From positions 58,598,761-58,662,760 of the forward strand of contig OY978528.1 of the NCBI GenBank assembly GCA_963854835.1: a stretch of DNA of 64,000 bases, written 5' to 3'. The notes below the pieces were generated by a model that did not search any database, was not told the DNA's origin, and worked only from the letters and a program-made list of their open reading frames with translations. How positions within the stretch are numbered: the first letter of the stretch is position 1; the number at the start of each line of letters is the position of its first letter. A program made the translations under genes and the position numbers. Below are positions 58,280-64,000 of the stretch, one piece after another. This DNA comes from Megamerina dolium. Taxonomy: Eukaryota > Arthropoda > Insecta > Diptera > Megamerinidae.

Positions 58280-59340
58280 AAAATAATTCCATAGATGTTG
58301 AGGAATCGTTCGTATTGGGGTCAACTATATCACCGACTACTATTAATTTTTCATTCTCAACATTTTCTTCAAACATACTAATCACATATCTGCAAAAAAT
58401 AAAAAAATAACTGAATAAAATATTTGAAATTCAAGAAATAACCCCTTAACTGAACAGCAATCGCTTGTAGAGCAGTGAAATATATAAGTGACCTCTATTA
58501 ATGTTTACTTAGCAACATATTTACCCTCTACCCCCTCTGAACGTACTTACCCCCTCTCTGCACCACTTAGGCGACTTAGATTGACAATAGCTGCCCAGAA
58601 AACGCCCGTACAGCGATAAACTGTATAATCGACTCTAATTAATTTTTCCTCCATAATATTTCCTCCAAACTCACTCCAATACCAAATGACCGAAAAATCA
58701 TCTGAAAATCGACAAATACCTCCATAATTGAACAGGAACCGCCTTTAAAGCGATAAAATACATAATCGATCACCATTAATTTTTCATTCTAAAAATTCCC
58801 CCTAATACGCTTACAAAATGAAGAAAAATCTGAAATCAGAAAATTGACATTACCTAGAGTAGTGAAATGCATGACTGACGTCCAATAATTTTTCCTTATA
58901 CATATTTACTTCTAATAGACTTACCCCCTATGTGCACCTCTTAAGGGGACCCCCATACAAAACGAACAAAACTCGTCTGAAAATCAACAACAACTGTCCA
59001 ACAATCGCCCTTAGAGTGGTGAAATATATGACTGACGTGGATTAGTTTTTCTTTAGCAAAATTTCTTCTAATCATATTTATTCCACATCTTCAGTTCTAA
59101 GGGGGTCTCCCATACAAAATCGGTAGTTTTGAAAAAAAAAAAACTAAAATATTTGTGCTTCTTTCAGAAGAAGAACCAGAAATGATTAAAATTTTCGATG
59201 TGAAAAAAAATCCACACAATTGAACCCACAATTTTTTTTTTACAATTTACAAAATTTTATAGTTTCGCTAAGAAAAAAAAGTCAAAATTTTGGTCCACAC
59301 AATTGAACCCACAATTTTTTTTTTACAATTTAACCCACCT
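58280..59340 (+). repeat. Family A tandem array (copy A4)
   Basis: Modules of about 130-170 bp with GAGCAGTGAAATATATAAGT, CCTCTATTAATG, CTGCCCAGAAAACGCCCGTA, GCACCTCTTAAGGGGACCCC and CCATACAAAACGAAC. The right flank ends in an 83-bp direct duplication (59212 and 59295) and AATTTAACCCACCTTATTGT, similar to the end of copy A2. Confidence 0.75.
59212..59332. repeat. 38-bp identical direct repeats, period 83 bp
   Basis: A 38-base stretch beginning CCACACAATTGAACCCACAA occurs at 59212-59249 and again at 59295-59332, inside the right end of family A copy A4. Confidence 0.85.
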
Positions 59341-60329
59341 TATTGTACATATATTGTAAATGTAAATATATTCTAGAAGAGCGATTTTGTTCTATTTTAA
59401 TTCTATTTCGTTCACATAACTCTTATTTCTAATATATGTACAAAAGACTACAGAAACAACAAATCAACGACTAACGCCAACAAAACGTGAACTCGTTGAG
59501 CCAGTTTCTTACTAAGGAACTTTTACTTATAGGTACATTATTAATATTTGTTACTGTTATTAGTGTTGTGGCTGTTTTTTTTTTTCTCGCTTTCGTCATA
59601 TAATTGGCTGTTTTGCCGCAATCACCTTAAATTTATGTAAAAACAAAAAAAAATAAGAGAAAAAAAAGTGTAAAGCAATAACCAAAGACCAAATCAAACC
59701 AAAATTTGAAATACATAGACATTAAAACAAGTTTTAATTTTTGCATTTAAAAAAATTGACTCACACGCGTTTTGCTTATTTTAAACAATACAATTAAAAA
59801 AAAAAAGAAAAAATAAATAAACATCAACAGTATTAGTATGTATAAAATATGAAATATTAAAAAATTACGACCGAATTTTTTAGTGATATTTATTTTTGTT
59901 AAAGATACATCCAGCTAGCATATATCTCTCAGCAACAATGAATACAAATATTTTCTGTATAAATAAATTTATTATAATAAAAAAAAATTATAATAATTAT
60001 AATAGCAATAATAATAATAAATATAGCACTCAAGAATGAAAACAAAAAAAAAAATATAAATAAAACTTATTTGTTCAAACAGCAACCTTGAGTAGAAATT
60101 TAATTAACAAATTTTTTTTATGAGTATTTACATATTAATGAGACTTTCAAAATGCACTTATTTGGATAAATATTTAAACAGTGAGACGTTTTCTTGCAAA
60201 ATACACGTAACGTGAACAGAATAACAGTATTTTTTACTTTATATTCATCTTGAAATGTGTATCTATTATTTGCATAACTGTGTTTTTATCAAGTACCGTT
60301 TTTTTTTTAGATATATAAGACTTTTGTTG
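59341..60329. other. Non-coding sequence, no gene seen
   Basis: AT-rich sequence with several A runs; no supported frame. Confidence 0.45.
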
Positions 60330-61130
60330 TTAGGTTAGGCTATGTGGTTGGCCTTTCCCATAAGAGTACACTTGAATATTTCCTAGTTTGGTTTGTTGTT
60401 TCACATAACCAATTGTTACCTATTATAACCTTTAAAATTGATTGGGTCAATCCTCTATAAATTAGTAACCTGGGTGCGTTTTTATAAGATGTGGTTCACG
60501 GCAATTTAGGTGTTCTTCAAATGAGAGATTCTGTCAATCTTTTAAGGACATTGAAAATTATTTCTTCCAGTTTGAGTTTGCATGAAGCAATGGGGATCGC
60601 TAGAGATCTATTTTCCTGATATGGGACTGCTGGCCTGTTCTGCATTGTGAGCAGTTTCCTTTTATAGCGTTGTGTCTAGTTATCTAGAATACGGTAGAAG
60701 TATGCTGTTCTACTTTGCACCACTGTGGAGATCTGTGGAGAAGTCAATGGCGATATTCGACTGAAAGAAAAGTGAATCGAAGGCTTTAATGGTAACCTGC
60801 ATATCATATTTCAGTGAAAAACATTCTTCTAATTAAGCCAAGCTAATGCAGTGTCGATTGCCTTCACTTCTTCCTAAAATGCACTACCCTGAACAGATTT
60901 GTCTCTCCAACTTGAAGCTGTCCATAGAAACGTTGTTCTTGCAGTTCCGGGAAGTAATTTCTGCGAAGAAAGTTTGGAATTTCTTTTCAAATAAATATTG
61001 TGGCTGCTCAAGTACGTCCTTAATTAGAATACTTGCCGCAATTTCTACCATTTCAAGTGGTCAAGGTGTGAATATTTATATAGTGCAGTCCAGCAGGCTA
61101 GTAACCCGCAGAGGTCTTGTGTAACCTAAA
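60330..61130 (-). mobile_element. Degraded non-LTR retrotransposon, 3' part
   Basis: The sequence is less AT-rich than its surroundings. On the minus strand it contains a short stretch VKAIDTALAWL (about 60865-60835), reminiscent of the RNase H domain of LINE ORF2, followed by stop-rich sequence. Its minus-strand 3' end (60390-60335) reads CAAGTGTACTCTTATGGGAA then GGCCAACCACATAGCCTAAC, close to the tail of the SINEs at 19.5 and 23.6 kb. The + strand frame at 60846-61124 is an antisense shadow. LINE identity is tentative; the tail similarity is visible directly. Confidence 0.4.
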
Positions 61131-63714
61131 ACATAAAAATCATTACTAATTCCGAGAGAGATTCTGTTCCTATTTCTATATAATATATTGATTCTTTGTC
61201 ATTCAAAATTATTCAATTAATACACATATTCATATTTCGCCCCTGATTTTTACTGTATGCTCTCAACACATGTATGGTTTAATCATAAGTATAACCACTG
61301 AATGTATGTTCTGAATTTTAAATGACTTCTTGTAAATTTATTTTACTTATTTGTTTTTTTTTTTTTCAATTTTTCTACTTAATTGATTGCTGTCTATTTG
61401 CATATATTCGTATATAAGCATATTCATACGTATAAATATTTGCATGGACAAGCCAGATTATGTGCCTGGCACTCAAAAGTAGAATTTTATTAACGTGTGC
61501 GTGTGCATATGTGTTAAATGTGGTTTAGCAAATTGTCAAGCATAACGGAATGTAACATAAATAGAATTTGGCAAATTGACTATATAAATACATATAGTTT
61601 AAACTATCGCAGCGTGTTGCTCCAGCATTGTCACCAACGTACAGTAGGTATAACAATAATCAAATCAATTGGAAAATTTTATTGCCATTATATTGTCAAT
61701 TAACTAGTAGTATTTCAACTCTTAAACGACTAATCTATTTATTTATTTGTTTTTATTTATTTTTGGTAAATTTTAATTTATTATTTTATATTGATGCTGC
61801 TCCATTAAACCAGTTTGTTTAATACGATTTATACGAAGAATTAAAAATTATTTAAAAACTCATCCACATCTATCGTGCTCAGTTATTATGGTAAACAAAC
61901 CAAGTTAGAGCAAAAACTTTATCATTTTTTTTTTTTTCGTTTTTGCCACTCTAAATACTGTTTGTTATATAATATCATAATACTAGAGCGATTTATGACG
62001 ACCTCTTAACTTTATCAGTTTTATAAAATAATATTAAAACCATCAATAACCTTTAGATGATATATTTAAATTTCATCAAATGAAAGTAAAATCAAATACA
62101 TTACTTTTTGATTGTGAATTTGTTTTTATTTTTATTTTTGTCATTTTTCATAATAAAATATATGAGAATGTTATACTGTGCAACGTATGCAATCATACAT
62201 AAATATAATATTATGCCAATAACTGTTTTAAATCAAATCTTGAAGTTGTTGTTTTTGTTTTTTTGTTTTTCTGTTTTTTGTTTTGCAATATTTTTTTTTT
62301 TTTCAAATCTATATGCAATCACGTTGACATTTAAAAGTGTTCTAAATTGTTCTACAAAAAATTATTTTTATGGCTTTTACGTCTCGTTTAGCATGTTAAA
62401 CAAGACATAGTGTACACATAGGTAATTTCAAGTCAATTGAGCACATTATTCTGTTATGTTGTTGAGTAATCAGTTATTGGATAATTAATTGATATGATAT
62501 TTGATGTCAATTCATACATATGCATGTGCCTATAAGAGACTAATAATTACTTAAATGCAATTTAACAAAATTTGTAAATAATTATAGATCTTTTTGAATA
62601 ATTTTTAATTCTTTTTTTATTTAAATTTGCATCTTAGTGTGCATCTTATATTCGTAATCTTAGTACAAAAAATAATCAATTATATTTATTCAAAAAATGC
62701 ACTTAAATTAGTCGATTCGCACACAACGACCACTATTATATTGCGTTTGTATTTTTTGTTATTATATATTTTTGATCAAATTTACTTATTTATTATCTAA
62801 CATTTTTCTTGCATTAGCCTTCCAATCAAATATGGAAGCTCTCAACGGTTAGCAATAACAAAACTTGCATATATCCTTGTAGTAAGGCCTTCCAAATATT
62901 ATCACGATTTTTATCGCTATTACTTTTTGCAATAACATCTGCATACTATATATGTATATATATTTTTGCATGCTATAATATGCATTATTAATAAAAAAAA
63001 AATAGAAAAACCTCAACAAAAGTCATGGTTTACTGAATTTATTTGAAATAACGAACTGCCGAGAGCTTTGATAAGCCGTCATCTTAATAAAAAAAATCAA
63101 ATATTTAGAATAGCAGATTATTACAAAGAAAATAAAAAAAATAAAAAAAAATATTTTACAGACGCTTTTTAAAGTATGGCTGTCGTCATAAAGTTATATA
63201 ATATTTCTTTCAAATTTTCGCATTATCTAGTTGCGTATATGATTGAAAACACAAGACACTCGCATATCTTATGTTATATGTTGCTGAATTATCAAAATTT
63301 TGCAAAAGTTTTTCTATTTACATTTTTATAAATTTTTATTATCTTTGTATAAAATATCACTTAGATGTTGTCAAATCTTTGACCACCCATGAGGGTATAA
63401 TAAGTCCAAGTGTGAATACTTTAAATTTTCAAGCAATATTCGCAAAATAATATTTCACCTTGAAATTTATGACATTTGGTAATTTTGCAACATAAATATG
63501 GCACTTTATTTTTAAACTTATTTATATGCAATATAATCTTTTTGAATTTATTTCTCATTAATTTACTTTTCAACCACCGCGAACTTTATTTGGACAACTG
63601 TAGATATGTACATATATTATATGTATGTACTTAAGTAAGGTACATATTCATATGTAGGTACAATACATACTTATGTATATGTATGTATGAACATTTGAAT
63701 TTTTCAACACGATC
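61131..63714. other. Non-coding sequence, no gene seen
   Basis: AT-rich sequence with many homopolymers. Frames at 61518-61822 and 62108-62410 are made of Phe/Ile/Tyr/Leu codons expected by chance. Confidence 0.45.
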
Positions 63715-63816
63715 ACTATCGTCTGTTATTGTTACCGCGTCATCGCCGCCACCGCCATTGCTATAGCTGCTACTAGGGTGATGGTCGTGAACTGGGTCAA
63801 TGTCAAGTAAAATCGT
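63708..63816 (-). CDS. Possible minus-strand exon, or conserved regulatory patch
   Basis: The patch is GC-richer than its surroundings. On the minus strand it reads ILLDIDPVHDHHPSSSYSNG then GGGDDAVTITDDSDRVEKF without a stop. Acidic residues, serine and glycine as in the flexible parts of nuclear proteins suggest coding sequence. Splice boundaries are not clear. Possible donors (minus strand) are at GCG|GTAACA and GATC|GTGTTG, and no strong acceptor is seen. The opposite strand ends in a stop and is less protein-like. It may instead be a CCG/GGC-rich regulatory patch. Confidence 0.25.
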
Positions 63817-64000
63817 ATTTAATTTGAAGCAAATGCTTATTGTTGTTTTTACTATTGCTATTTGATGTACGTACGTATATATGATGATTTTATTGGACTA
63901 TGAAAGGGTCTCATTCATAAATTCATATGTAGGTACATAAGTATGTAGACACTTCTCATTAGCAACTTATTATTGTTATTTGTTATTTGTCTTCTATTAT

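Noticed and set aside
60846..61124. 92-codon + strand open frame
   Set aside because: It lies antisense to the LINE-like remnant and shows no family features.
62108..62410. 100-codon + strand open frame, possible membrane protein
   Set aside because: Phe/Leu runs come from T-rich sequence. No start context or conserved feature.

Overview
The window is nuclear DNA from an AT-rich insect genome, most likely a higher fly. A tephritid fruit fly is favoured because the best-preserved transposon belongs to the rosa-like DD41D group of Tc1/mariner elements, which I know from Ceratitis and related flies. Introns, splice sites, a tRNA-derived SINE, non-LTR retrotransposon debris and mariner-like elements are all visible. 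There are no bacterial genes, rRNA genes or CRISPR arrays. Almost all of the window is non-coding, and the only intact long reading frame is a transposase.

Layout. 1-562 is an intron on the + strand carrying a small MITE. 563-674 is the last coding exon of an unidentified gene whose protein ends in a Pro/Tyr-rich tail. It is followed by a probable very long 3' UTR reaching about 5.0 kb, with a 358-bp MITE inside it. 6.2-9.4 kb is a nest: a mariner scrap, a tandem array (family A) split by a DD41D transposon with an open transposase frame and 31-bp inverted repeats, then a complete tRNA-derived SINE with a 13-bp target duplication. 11.6-14.5 kb holds a dead DD37D mariner and the 3' end of an I-like LINE. 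15.0-16.6 kb is a ~297-bp tandem repeat element (family C). 18.4-19.8 kb holds a broken LINE reverse transcriptase, a degenerate ~24-bp minisatellite and a truncated SINE. 22.6-24.8 kb holds an internally deleted mariner and two more SINE copies.

At 25.5-26.7 kb there is a candidate start of a second + strand gene: an initiator with a downstream promoter element at the right spacing, a short leader exon, and an exon ending in ATG directly followed by GTAAGT. If correct, most of the rest of the window is a first intron of more than 37 kb. That stretch contains further copies of families A and B, a dead DD34D mariner, a DD41D deletion derivative, two decayed coding remnants, a group of TATCGATA sites and a degraded LINE. 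At 63.7 kb a GC-richer patch reads as a possible minus-strand exon.

The most unusual content is the set of three dispersed repeat families (A, B, C), each made of tandem modules of roughly 100-300 bp and each carrying CCCATACAAA (or TTTGTATGGG) once per module. They account for much of the accessory sequence. Exact identities need database searches that could not be run here.
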